Assembly: GCF_000964545.1 (NCBI RefSeq)
Contig: NZ_BBVD01000005.1
Coordinates: 372,001 to 436,000 of the forward strand
DNA length: 64,000 bases
Source: Comamonas thiooxydans
Lineage (GTDB): Bacteria; Pseudomonadota; Gammaproteobacteria; Burkholderiales; Burkholderiaceae_C
Direction of reading: 5' to 3'
Shown here: one piece after another, positions 54,034 to 62,457 of the stretch
Layout of the letters: each line of letters opens with the position of its first letter
Numbering within the stretch: the first letter of the stretch is position 1
Notes under the pieces: model-generated
Databases searched by the model: none
What the model was told of the DNA's origin: nothing
Seen by the model: the letters and a program-made list of their open reading frames with translations, nothing else
Position numbers and translations under genes: made by a program

Positions 54034-54933
54034 TCATCCGGAAGTGGCTGCCGAAGCATCCACCACGGGCGATTTGGTACCTGCGCGCGTCACGGCGCTG
54101 CCCATGGCCGCAGCCATGATGCAGGCAATGGCGGTCCACTGCGTGGCCGTCAGGTTCTCGCTGAGCAGCAGCATGCCCATCAGTGCTGCAATGGCCGGCT
54201 CGGTCGCCAGCGCGATGCCGAAGGTGGCAGGCGGCAGACGGCGCAGAGCCAGCATTTCCAGTGAGTAAGGCAAGGCACTGGAGATGGCCGCCACCATCAG
54301 CCCGAACAGCAGAATCGACGGCGTCAGCAACTTGACTCCAGCCTCTGCCACACCAAACGGCACCACCACCAACGCCGCGCACAGCAAGCCCAGGGAGACG
54401 GCCTGGCCGCTGGGGATATGGCCCAGCCTGCGCCCCAGCACGATGTAGGAGGCCCAGCAGATGGCGGCTCCGAGTGCGCAGGCAATACCCACCGGGGACA
54501 GGTGGAGGCCCGAAGCACTGCCACCCAGAGGAAGAATCAAGGCCAGGCCGACAACCGCCAGCGCCAGCCAGATGAAGTCCAGCGCGCGGCGTGAGTAGTA
54601 GATGGCCACGGCCAGCGGTCCTGAAAACTCGATGGCCACGGCCAGGCCAAACGGAATATCGCGCAGCGCCATGTAGAACATCAGATTCATGCCGCCCAGT
54701 GCCATGCCGAAAACCAGCAGAGCCAGTACCTGCTGACGGTTGAGCGACCAGCGCCAGGGCCGCCAGACGCACACCAGAATCAACGCGGCAAAACCCACTC
54801 GCAGTGCCGATGTACCCTGGGCACCAATCAAGGGAAACAGCTGCTTGGCCAGCGAAGTCCCCAACCCGAGTGCAGTGACCGAGCCCAATACGGCCAACAC
54901 GGGCCACCAATGATTCCAGCTGTTTTTTGACAT
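54034..54933 (-). CDS. EamA/RhtA family exporter
   Basis: This 299-residue protein has about ten hydrophobic helices in two EamA repeats, for example VLAVLGSVTALGLGTSLAKQ and CALGAAICWASYIVLGRRLG. The closing part, GIALATEPAIAALMGMLLLS followed by LTATQWTAIACIMAA, is typical of RhtA-like exporters of threonine or homoserine. It is divergent from an Lrp/AsnC regulator, which probably controls it by an amino acid signal. The substrate is inferred. Confidence 0.88.
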   Translation of the reverse strand: MSKNSWNHWWPVLAVLGSVTALGLGTSLAKQLFPLIGAQGTSALRVGFAALILVCVWRPWRWSLNRQQVLALLVFGMALGGMNLMFYMALRDIPFGLAVAIEFSGPLAVAIYYSRRALDFIWLALAVVGLALILPLGGSASGLHLSPVGIACALGAAICWASYIVLGRRLGHIPSGQAVSLGLLCAALVVVPFGVAEAGVKLLTPSILLFGLMVAAISSALPYSLEMLALRRLPPATFGIALATEPAIAALMGMLLLSENLTATQWTAIACIMAAAMGSAVTRAGTKSPVVDASAATSG

Positions 54934-55021
54934 AGGTGGGTACGATATTGCATGTCACCCGCGAAATTTGCTCGTTTTCAGCCCTGAATCTGCAAGTTTC
55001 GCTCTCAACCCATCCAACACC

Positions 55022-55498
55022 ATGCCTGCTGCCGACCTGGACTCCTTTGACCACGCGATTCTTGCCCTGCTCCAGCGTGACAACCTCATGCCGCAGCGTC
55101 TGATTGCTGAGCACATCAACCTCTCGGCCCCAGCCGTGCAGCGGCGCATCAAACGATTGCAGGAAACCGGGGTGATTGCCGCCAATGTGGCCGTGCTGGA
55201 GCCCGTCAAGGTGGGCCGCACGCTGACTGCGGTCATCACCGTGCAGTTGGTCAATGACAGGCCGGATCTGTCGCGCGGCTTCAGGGCGCGTATCGCCGAC
55301 GAAGCGGCTGTGCAGCAGTGCTTCTATGTGACGGGCGAAACCGACTACATCCTGGTCGTCACGGCAACCGACATGGATGATTACCAGGCCATCTGCAAAC
55401 GCCTGTTCGAAGGGGACGAGAACATTCGCCGCTACAGCACCTCGATCGCGCTGGAGCGCATCAAGACAGGTCTGCAGCTGCCGCTGTCTGCGCCGTAA
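55022..55498 (+). CDS. Lrp/AsnC family transcriptional regulator
   Basis: This 158-residue regulator has an N-terminal helix-turn-helix (LDSFDHAILALLQRDNLMPQ, then LIAEHINLSAPAVQRRIKRL) and a C-terminal amino acid-sensing RAM domain (QCFYVTGETDYILVVTATDM). It binds DNA as a multimer in response to an amino acid. I chose the ATG at 55022 (MPAADLDSF); the frame is open upstream to 54968. It is divergent from the EamA exporter gene, its probable target. Confidence 0.93.
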   Translation: MPAADLDSFDHAILALLQRDNLMPQRLIAEHINLSAPAVQRRIKRLQETGVIAANVAVLEPVKVGRTLTAVITVQLVNDRPDLSRGFRARIADEAAVQQCFYVTGETDYILVVTATDMDDYQAICKRLFEGDENIRRYSTSIALERIKTGLQLPLSAP

Positions 55499-55662
55499 GG
55501 CGGTTCCGCCGTGCGACCGCCCGGCCGGAGTTGATGCAGGACGAGGTCTGCCATCTGCCATGGAGATTGGCACTGGCGCCACCGGAAACAAAATGCAACA
55601 ATTGCGTCATAAACCGGCTCAGATTCCGCACACAAACAAGAGTCCACTCTTGAGGAGACACG

Positions 55663-55971
55663 ATGAACGCTTCTTCCGCCACCTCGCCCGATATGGCCAC
55701 GCTGGTTGCCGATCGCACTCTGGACAAATATGCCAAGGACTACTTCCCCCGGCGCGAGCAAGTGACGATTGCCTTTCGTGGCGACATTGCCGAGAGGCAC
55801 AACTACGACAAAATCCGCCCGCTCTCCGAAGCCCAGCGCCATGGCAGGCATATTGTGGTGATCGAGGGCCAGAGCCAGAAGACCGGAGCCACAGGCCACT
55901 ACCGCATTGAATGCAATAGCTGGAACCTCATCGAAGCCGTGGGTCTGTGGGAACAAGCCGCAGAGGCTTGA
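55663..55971 (+). CDS. Conserved-looking small protein of unknown function
   Basis: This 102-residue cytoplasmic protein has no signal peptide and no family I recognise. It contains YAKDYFPRREQVTIAFRGDI, NYDKIRPLSEAQRHGRHIVV and HYRIECNSWNLIEAVGLWE. The codon use is like the neighbours. A good CTTGAGGAGACACG ribosome site precedes the ATG at 55663, so it is probably real. It stands alone between the Lrp gene and argO. Confidence 0.75.
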   Translation: MNASSATSPDMATLVADRTLDKYAKDYFPRREQVTIAFRGDIAERHNYDKIRPLSEAQRHGRHIVVIEGQSQKTGATGHYRIECNSWNLIEAVGLWEQAAEA

Positions 55972-56029
55972 AACCCGATGTGGGGGTGTGAAAGAGCCTG
56001 CAATGAATGGCGCTGGCGCACCTTGAGAC

Positions 56030-56680
56030 TCAAATCTCCATTCCCAAAGCGCTGTTCGCCACCCACCAGGCCAGACACAGCATCATCACACCGGTGATGC
56101 CATCCATGACGCGCCATGCACCTGGGTTGGCAAACAAGTGCTTGAGACGGCGCCCCGCCATCGCCAGCAGCACAAACCAGAGGCAGCTGGCCGAGGCCGC
56201 ACCCATCACGTAGGACCAGCGGCCCGCACCCTCCTGCTGGGCGCCAATCGAGCCCATCAGCAAGACCGTATCCAGGTACACATGAGGATTGAGCAAAGTG
56301 ATGGCTGCCAGCGCAGCCAGCACGCTCATCATTCCGCGTGGTGCAGCCCTGCGCTCGCCGGCCTCCATGGCGGCATCCGGGGCCAGCCACATGCGCCGCA
56401 AGGCGAAAAGGCCATAGGCCAGCAAGAATGCGGCTCCGCCCAGCGTCAGATACTGGGCCAATGCCGGATAGCTGGCCAGCATCTGCGCCATGCCGGCCAC
56501 CCCCAGTGCAACCAGCAGCCCGTCGCTGAGCACACACAGAGCCACGCAGGCCTTCACATGTTCGCCATGCACTGCCTGACGCAGCACATACAGGTTCTGG
56601 GCTCCTATGGAAACAATGAGCGAAGCGCACACCGTAAAGCCTGCAATCCAGGCGGAATAAAAATTAGTTGTCATGTCCAT
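56030..56680 (-). CDS. argO: LysE/ArgO family amino acid exporter
   Basis: This 216-residue membrane protein has about six helices. The N-terminal signature is FTVCASLIVSIGAQNLYVLR, with ITLLNPHVYLDTVLLMGSIG later, both typical of LysE/ArgO. It exports arginine and perhaps lysine when these accumulate. The first ATGs at 56680 and 56674 are both possible. It is divergent from the ArgP-type regulator at 56772, the standard arrangement. Confidence 0.93.
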   Translation of the reverse strand: MDMTTNFYSAWIAGFTVCASLIVSIGAQNLYVLRQAVHGEHVKACVALCVLSDGLLVALGVAGMAQMLASYPALAQYLTLGGAAFLLAYGLFALRRMWLAPDAAMEAGERRAAPRGMMSVLAALAAITLLNPHVYLDTVLLMGSIGAQQEGAGRWSYVMGAASASCLWFVLLAMAGRRLKHLFANPGAWRVMDGITGVMMLCLAWWVANSALGMEI

Positions 56681-56771
56681 GAGCCGCTGACTCCTCCAAA
56701 CCGGCCCGGATTCTTGCTCTGCGAAGCAATTAAGTAAAATTACATTTACTCAATTCAATGAAGAATTTCTA

Positions 56772-57692
56772 ATGTTGGACTACGCGGGACTGGAAGCGCT
56801 TGCCGCCGTATTGCGCGAGGGAAGCTTCGAGCGTGCGGCGCGCAAGCTGCATGTAACCCCCTCCGCCATCTCCCAGCGCATCAAGCTGCTCGAGGAACGC
56901 GTGGGACAGGTGCTGGTGCTGCGCGGCACGCCTTGCACCGGCACGGAGGCCGGCCGACGCCTGTGCCTGCATGTGGAGCAGGTGGCGCTGCTGGAAAACG
57001 ATTTGCGCCGCAAGAACCCCGAGCTGGTCCCCGAAGGACAGACCGCCTTGCCCACGCTGAAGCTGGCTGTCAATGCAGACTCCCTGTCGACCTGGTTCAT
57101 GGATGCCATGGCGGCCTTCACGCAGGATGGCAACGAGCTGCTGGACATCAGCATTGACGACCAGGACCACACGGCCAAACGCATCAAGGAAGGCGAAGTC
57201 ATGGCCGCCGTCACGGCCACGGGCTCTGCGATTGCTGGCTGCAACACCTGGCCCCTGGGCCGCATGCGCTATATCGCCGTGGCCAGCCCGGAGTTTGTGC
57301 AGCGCCACCTGGCCCAGGCCGAATCAGACCGGGAACTGGCCCAGATGCTGGCCAAGGCGCCAATGATGTACTACGGCCGCAAGGACAGCCTGCAGGACCA
57401 ATGGCTGCACGGCCTGGGGCTGGACGGACGGCGCAACAACGCGCGTCACTTTCTGCCCTCCAACCAGGGCTACACCCGTGCCGTGGAACTGGGCATGGGC
57501 TGGGGCATGCACCCGGCACAGCTGATCACCCCGCAGCTGGCCAGTGGCGATTTGATGGAACTGCTCCCTGGCAGAGATCTCCACATCCCTATGTACTGGG
57601 CCCATACCCGCAATGCCCAGGCCAGCCTGCAACGCCTGACCGACTGCATCATCCATGCCGCAGCTGCCTGGCTGGAGCCCATGAAGGACTAG
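56772..57692 (+). CDS. argP: LysR-type regulator ArgP (LysG)
   Basis: This 306-residue ArgP/LysG-type regulator activates the exporter gene in response to arginine or lysine. The N-terminal helix-turn-helix is YAGLEALAAVLREGSFERAA with RKLHVTPSAISQRIKLLEER. The effector domain carries LPTLKLAVNADSLSTWFMDA, typical of ArgP. It is divergent from argO with a 91-base AT-rich region between the starts (TTAAGTAAAATTACATTTAC), the expected binding region. Confidence 0.94.
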   Translation: MLDYAGLEALAAVLREGSFERAARKLHVTPSAISQRIKLLEERVGQVLVLRGTPCTGTEAGRRLCLHVEQVALLENDLRRKNPELVPEGQTALPTLKLAVNADSLSTWFMDAMAAFTQDGNELLDISIDDQDHTAKRIKEGEVMAAVTATGSAIAGCNTWPLGRMRYIAVASPEFVQRHLAQAESDRELAQMLAKAPMMYYGRKDSLQDQWLHGLGLDGRRNNARHFLPSNQGYTRAVELGMGWGMHPAQLITPQLASGDLMELLPGRDLHIPMYWAHTRNAQASLQRLTDCIIHAAAAWLEPMKD

Positions 57693-57693
57693 C

Positions 57694-58023
57694 TCAGTCT
57701 GCTGAAGACTTTTTCAGGCCGTAATAGAACACCCAGGCAGCCGCCAGGTAGAGAAAGGGATAAAGCGCCAGATAAGGGGCCAGATGCAGATAGGCCGACC
57801 ATCGGTCGGCCGCGAAAAAGCTTGCATACACCAAGACCGCAAGCAATGCCCCGCTACCTGCCAGCAGGCCGGCATAGGCCAGCAAGGTGGCCAGACGCAA
57901 GAGCAGTCTGCCGCGCTCGACCAGCAGCAACCGGCCCGAACGCAGCTGCACGGGAATCTGATAGAGGCGAGCAAGTGCCATCAGGAAGACGATGGGCACC
58001 AGGATCAGAGGCAGGAAAAACAT
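57694..58023 (-). CDS. Small integral membrane protein
   Basis: This 109-residue protein has three hydrophobic helices, including FFLPLILVPIVFLMALARLY and LAYAGLLAGSGALLAVLVYA, and a basic end (FYYGLKKSSAD). I recognise no family. It follows the DUF2721 gene after 14 bases and its predicted topology resembles the C-terminal half of that protein; it could be a partner. The start at 58021-58023 is the first ATG in the frame after the DUF2721 stop. Confidence 0.65.
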   Translation of the reverse strand: MFFLPLILVPIVFLMALARLYQIPVQLRSGRLLLVERGRLLLRLATLLAYAGLLAGSGALLAVLVYASFFAADRWSAYLHLAPYLALYPFLYLAAAWVFYYGLKKSSAD

Positions 58024-58037
58024 GTCTCGCAGCGCAA

Positions 58038-58532
58038 TCAGGGGCGATGCTCGGACTCCACATGGCGCACGGCCGCCCTGGCCTGGGTGAGCATATGAAA
58101 GTCCAGAATGCGTGTCGCCATGATGGTCTCCCAGAGGAAGCAGCATAGAGCCAGCACAAAGGCCAGCACCCCCAGCAGAAAGCTGAAAACGGCATAGCCG
58201 TGGCCGCTGACGCCGTAGGCCTGGCCCACGAACAGCAGCACAATGGTCAGCCCTATGCACATGCCGCACAGCGTCAGCAGCGCGATGGATACGTTGGCCA
58301 GTCGCCCGCGCTCGCGCAGAAAATGCAGTTCCTTGAGATGGCGGGCGATCAGATCGTGATCGTCCAGGGTGCGCAGGCTTTCCTCCAGCTTGCGGGCGCG
58401 GTCAATGATGCGGGCCAGCCGCCCCGCTACGGAGCCAATCATGCCGGCCACGGCAGTCAGAAAAAAAACCGGCGCAACAGCGAGCTGAATGCTGTGGGTG
58501 ACGGTCTGTGCGTCGATGGACCAGATGCTCAT
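58038..58532 (-). CDS. DUF2721 family membrane protein
   Basis: This 164-residue protein has three hydrophobic helices and the DUF2721 pattern: HSIQLAVAPVFFLTAVAGMI, GSVAGRLARIIDRARKLEES, HFLRERGRLANVSIALLTLC and VLALCCFLWETIMATRILDF. The family has no known function. I chose the ATG at 58530-58532 (MSIWSIDAQ), with a GAGGAC ribosome site; the frame is open 16 codons further. It is convergent-side neighbour to argP through the small membrane protein. Confidence 0.88.
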   Translation of the reverse strand: MSIWSIDAQTVTHSIQLAVAPVFFLTAVAGMIGSVAGRLARIIDRARKLEESLRTLDDHDLIARHLKELHFLRERGRLANVSIALLTLCGMCIGLTIVLLFVGQAYGVSGHGYAVFSFLLGVLAFVLALCCFLWETIMATRILDFHMLTQARAAVRHVESEHRP

Positions 58533-58751
58533 GGTGTCCTCAAAATCAGGGGCTGTCTCAGCCTCTATTTTTATGCACAAATATCAGCTCAGTTTTGACT
58601 GAATTCACTCAAAAAACCGCCATGGCTGTTTTTCTACTGCGCCAGATGTTTGACGGCAATTGGCATGCCTGCCGCAATGCCAATGCTGGCCCTGTGTCCT
58701 TCCTTGTCTCCATGGATCCCGCCTCGTAGTCACTGCCGATGGCTGCTGCTA

Positions 58752-58757
58752 TATAAT
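58752..58757 (+). promoter_or_regulatory. Candidate -10 box before the cobalamin riboswitch
   Basis: A perfect TATAAT lies about 55 bases upstream of the riboswitch. The matching -35 region (near 58729-58734) is weak. Confidence 0.45.
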
Positions 58758-58807
58758 TTTTAGCGAACGATCTTTCAGACTGCGGTCTGCCAAGCTTGTT
58801 CAACGTA

Positions 58808-59020
58808 GCAGGTGCCCGATGTTTCATCGGGTTAAACGGGAACAAGGTTCAAAGCCTTGGCTGCCCCCGCAACGGTAAGCAGATCAATCCACTTCACGGC
58901 TTTTGCACCAGCAAGAACCAGTCACTGGCGTTCTACGTGGCCTCTTCAAGAGGTGCGCGGCAGCGCTGGGAAGACGAAGTGGCATGCCTCGCGCAATCTG
59001 CCAGCCCGGATACCGGCCTG
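58808..59020 (+). promoter_or_regulatory. Cobalamin riboswitch
   Basis: The conserved parts of the B12 aptamer appear in order: GGTGCCCGATGTTTCATCGGG, GGGAACAAGGT, CTGCCCCCGCAACGGTAAGC, GAAGACGAAGTGGC and the B12 box GCCAGCCCGGATACCGGCC near 59000. Binding of adenosylcobalamin should lower expression of the receptor and transport genes downstream. About 170 bases separate it from the receptor start. Confidence 0.95.
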
Positions 59021-59192
59021 TTAAGCGCTGACCGTCCGGGTGCAACTCCGGCAGTCGGCATTTGCAACGACCGTCTGCGGGGAGCAGCGTGACGGCAGCT
59101 GATCGGCGACAGGCGCGCACACCCAGGCGCACTCCGGACGCCGGCCATGGTCTCGTCACATGCATGCAGGCTGGTCAGTTCTCGCTGACGAC

Positions 59193-61325
59193 ATGAAATC
59201 TTTCGCCCTGCCTGCTGCCCTGATCGGCCTGGCACCTGCCTTGACCTTGGCCGCAGAGCCTTCGGCCAACAGCTCAAGTCCCTCCACTTTCTCCTCCGCA
59301 GCGCAACTGCCTACCGTACAGGTCACGGACAACGCCCCTGGCGGACTGGGTCTGTCGCAGCCAACAACATCGGGCAGCCGGACCGGCATCGCCACCCGTG
59401 ACCTGCCCGCCAGCCTCGACTATGTGGACGAGCAGACCTGGCAGGAGCGCGGTGATAGCCGCATGGCCGACATCATCGGCCGCACCGTGGGCATGACGCC
59501 ACTGTCTGCCACCAGCTACAGCAGCCTGTCCTTCAGCACGCGCGGCTTCACCGGCACCAACTCGGTGGGCATCGCCGAAGACGGCGTGCGCCTGAGCGTG
59601 GCCTCGTCGACCACGCCCTACCCTGCCAACAGCTGGGGCTATGAGCGCGTGGAAGTGCTGCGCGGCCCTGCCTCCATCGTCTATGGCACGGGTACCGTGG
59701 GCGCCACGGCCAATGTGGTGCGCAAGCAGCCCAGCAAGGAGACGGTGCGCGAAGTACTGGTCGGGGCCGGCTCGCACGGTACGGCCAAGCTCGGTCTGGG
59801 CATGGGCGGCGCGCTGAGCGACACGCTGAGCTACCGCCTGGATGCCTATGGCCACCACACCAATGGCGAGCACGACATGAGCCGCGCCAGCGGCGGCAAG
59901 CTGATGAGCACGCTGCGCTGGCAGCCCACGGCGGCCCTGCGCATGGAACTGCTGGCCGATGTCAGCGACGAAAAACCTGCACGCTATTTCGGCACGCCCA
60001 CCGTGAACGGTGCCATCGTGCCCGAGCTGCTGGGACGCAACTTCAACACCGCTGACAGCGATATCCGCATCAAGGACAAGCGCGTGCGCGCCCGTGCCCA
60101 GTACCAGGTCAACGACTGGCTGAGCGTGAGCAACGAGCTCTACCATTTCAAGGCCGACCGCTACTGGCGCAACATCGAAGCCTATAGCTACAACCCCAGC
60201 AAGCAGCAAGTGACGCTGGGTGACTATCTGGAGCTGGCCCACGATCTGGCCCAGACCGGCAATCGGCTGGAAACTACCATCCAGGCCGGTGCACACAAAG
60301 TAGTAGCGGGCTGGGAGGTAAGCCGCGCCCGGTTCAACTTTGCACGCAACGACTATGCGGGCAGCGCGACCATCGGCGTGAACGAGCCCTCGCTGGGCTA
60401 CTGGCCCAATACTTCGCCCATGCTGCCAAGTTATCGCACTCAGGCCACCACGCATGACTTCTATGCCGAGGATGCCTGGACGCTGACCGACAAATGGCTG
60501 CTGCTGGCCGGCATACGCCGCGCCCTCACGGACTTTGAGCGCAATGATCTGGTGGGCAGCGGCTCCTTCGACAAACGTCTGACCGGCACGGCCTGGCGCC
60601 TGGGCCTGACGCACAAGCTCAGTGCCCAGACCAGCCTCTACGGCCAGCTATCCCAAGGCCATGACCCAGTCACCAATGTGCTGACCCTGAACCTGGGCAA
60701 CAGCCCCTTCAAGCTGACCACGGCACGCCAGATCGAGCTGGGCCTGAAGCAGCAGTTCGCCCAGGGCCAGGGCGAATGGACGGCCGCCGCCTATCGCATC
60801 GAGAAGAAAGACATCATCACGCGCGAACCGAACAACGCTTTGCTGTCCGTGCAAGGCGGCAAGCAAAGCTCGCAGGGGCTGGAGCTGAGCGCGGTGATGC
60901 GCCTGTCGCCCAACTGGCGCCTTGAGGGTAATTACGCCTTTGTCGACGCCAAGTATGACCAACTGATCGAAGCTGGTGGCGCCGACCGCTCCGGCAAGCG
61001 TCCCACCAATGTGGCGCGCAACACCGCCAATCTGTGGGCCCACTACACCACCCACAGCACCCTGGGCCGCTGGCAGGCATCGCTGGGCGCACGTGCAGTG
61101 GGCAGCCGCTTTGCGGACAACGCCAACACCGCGCGCAGCGGCGGCTACACCGTCTGGGATGCAGCACTGAGCTGGCGTCCCCAGCCGCACAGCACCTATC
61201 GCCTGACGCTGCGCAACCTGACGGACAAGCTCTACACCTACTCGGCCGTCTCCAGCGCCAGGGCGTCACAGGCTTACCCGGGTGAGGGGCGGCGCGTCGA
61301 TCTCACGGCCGAGTTCACGTTCTAA
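59193..61325 (+). CDS. TonB-dependent receptor, cobalamin riboswitch-controlled
   Basis: This 710-residue outer membrane receptor has a signal peptide (ALPAALIGLAPALTLAAEPS), a TonB box-like LPTVQVTD, a plug domain (RGFTGTNSVGIAEDG, VEVLRGPASIVYGTGTVGAT) and a beta-barrel ending YPGEGRRVDLTAEFTF. The sequence resembles siderophore receptors of the FhuE/FpvA style more than classic BtuB. The riboswitch upstream and the ABC transporter downstream argue for uptake of vitamin B12 or another corrinoid. I chose the ATG at 59193 (MKSFALPAAL); the frame is open to 59160. Confidence 0.9.
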   Translation: MKSFALPAALIGLAPALTLAAEPSANSSSPSTFSSAAQLPTVQVTDNAPGGLGLSQPTTSGSRTGIATRDLPASLDYVDEQTWQERGDSRMADIIGRTVGMTPLSATSYSSLSFSTRGFTGTNSVGIAEDGVRLSVASSTTPYPANSWGYERVEVLRGPASIVYGTGTVGATANVVRKQPSKETVREVLVGAGSHGTAKLGLGMGGALSDTLSYRLDAYGHHTNGEHDMSRASGGKLMSTLRWQPTAALRMELLADVSDEKPARYFGTPTVNGAIVPELLGRNFNTADSDIRIKDKRVRARAQYQVNDWLSVSNELYHFKADRYWRNIEAYSYNPSKQQVTLGDYLELAHDLAQTGNRLETTIQAGAHKVVAGWEVSRARFNFARNDYAGSATIGVNEPSLGYWPNTSPMLPSYRTQATTHDFYAEDAWTLTDKWLLLAGIRRALTDFERNDLVGSGSFDKRLTGTAWRLGLTHKLSAQTSLYGQLSQGHDPVTNVLTLNLGNSPFKLTTARQIELGLKQQFAQGQGEWTAAAYRIEKKDIITREPNNALLSVQGGKQSSQGLELSAVMRLSPNWRLEGNYAFVDAKYDQLIEAGGADRSGKRPTNVARNTANLWAHYTTHSTLGRWQASLGARAVGSRFADNANTARSGGYTVWDAALSWRPQPHSTYRLTLRNLTDKLYTYSAVSSARASQAYPGEGRRVDLTAEFTF

Positions 61326-61347
61326 GTGCCATGCATCGCTTTTATAA

Positions 61348-61365
61348 CAGTAGCTGCCTGCGCTT
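61348..61365 (+). repeat. Dispersed short repeat, copy 5
   Basis: The core CAGTAGCTGCCTGCGCTTG, a divergent copy, lies just after the receptor stop and before the binding-protein gene. Confidence 0.45.
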
Positions 61366-61395
61366 GTATTTTCTTGAGTTCAGACACTTTTAGCC

Positions 61396-62457
61396 ATGAA
61401 GTCCTTTAAATACATGCGCCAGAAGCTCCTGTTACTGAAGCAACCGCTATGGTTTGTTGCGGTGCTGGCTTCGGCAGCAGCGCTCAGCGCCTGCGGCGAA
61501 AGCCATCAGGCCGGCAGCATCCCGCAGGCCTCACCCAGCAAACCGGCAAAAACAGCGCTCACCATCGATGTCTGCACCCAGCCCGTGGTCTATGACAAAG
61601 TTCCGCAGCGTGCCGTGGTGCACGGCATCAATCTGCTGGAGATGTTTCTTGCCCTGGGCCTGCAGGACAGGCTGGTGGGCTATGGCGGTCTGCGCGACAT
61701 CAGCCGCCTGCCCACCGCCATGCAGCCGCTGCTGGCCGGCGTGCCCGATCTGTCCAGCCAGGGCATGAACCTGGAAACCTTGCTCAACGCCCAGCCGGAC
61801 TTTGTCTTCAGCGGCTGGTCCTATGGCTTCAGACCCGGCCAGATCACTCCTGCCAGCCTCAAGGAGCTGGGCATCGCCAGCTATGTGCTCAGCGAATCCT
61901 GCATACGGCAGGTGGCTCGCGAACGCGTTTCGCTGGAAGACACTTTCAACGACCTGCTCAACCTGGGCCGCATCTTTGACATCGAGGCACGCGCCCAGGC
62001 GCTGGTGGGCAAGCAGCGCGCCCAGCTGCAGCGCGTGACCGATGCCCTCCAGAACGTGAGCCACAAACCCAAGGTCTTTGTGTTTGACAGCGGTACAGAC
62101 ATCCCCGTCACCACGGGCCGCTATGCCATGCCCCAGGCCATGATCGAGGCCGCGGGCGCAACGAATATCTTTGACGATCTGGACAGCAGCTGGATGCGCG
62201 GCAACTGGGAAGACGTGATTGCCCGCGAACCGGACTGGATAGTCATCGTCGATAACGACAGACCCGTGACCGACGGCAAACGCCAGTTTCTGCTGGCCAA
62301 GCCCGAGCTGGCCCACCTCAAGGCCATACGCGAGCAAAAGTTCGTGCTGCTGGAGTTTGCCGAGGCAACGCCAGGCCCGCGCAATGTCGCCGCCACCCTG
62401 CGCCTGGCCCATGCGCTGCACCCTGAGCAGATACCCGAGCAGGTGAGCGAGCCATGA
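61396..62457 (+). CDS. Cobalamin/corrinoid ABC transporter binding protein, BtuF-like lipoprotein
   Basis: This 353-residue periplasmic binding protein has a lipoprotein signal (AVLASAAALSACGES) with lipobox cysteine, then a PF01497-type fold: VPQRAVVHGINLLEMFLALG, QPDFVFSGWSYGF and REPDWIVIVDNDRPV. This is the family of iron-siderophore and B12 carriers. The cobalamin riboswitch upstream and position between the receptor and permease point to B12. It overlaps the permease gene by four bases. An internal ATG at 61414 is an alternative start. Confidence 0.88.
   Translation: MKSFKYMRQKLLLLKQPLWFVAVLASAAALSACGESHQAGSIPQASPSKPAKTALTIDVCTQPVVYDKVPQRAVVHGINLLEMFLALGLQDRLVGYGGLRDISRLPTAMQPLLAGVPDLSSQGMNLETLLNAQPDFVFSGWSYGFRPGQITPASLKELGIASYVLSESCIRQVARERVSLEDTFNDLLNLGRIFDIEARAQALVGKQRAQLQRVTDALQNVSHKPKVFVFDSGTDIPVTTGRYAMPQAMIEAAGATNIFDDLDSSWMRGNWEDVIAREPDWIVIVDNDRPVTDGKRQFLLAKPELAHLKAIREQKFVLLEFAEATPGPRNVAATLRLAHALHPEQIPEQVSEP

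Noticed and set aside
59274..60614. 446-codon minus-strand frame within the receptor
   Set aside because: Shadow of the TonB-dependent receptor frame; no supporting motif.
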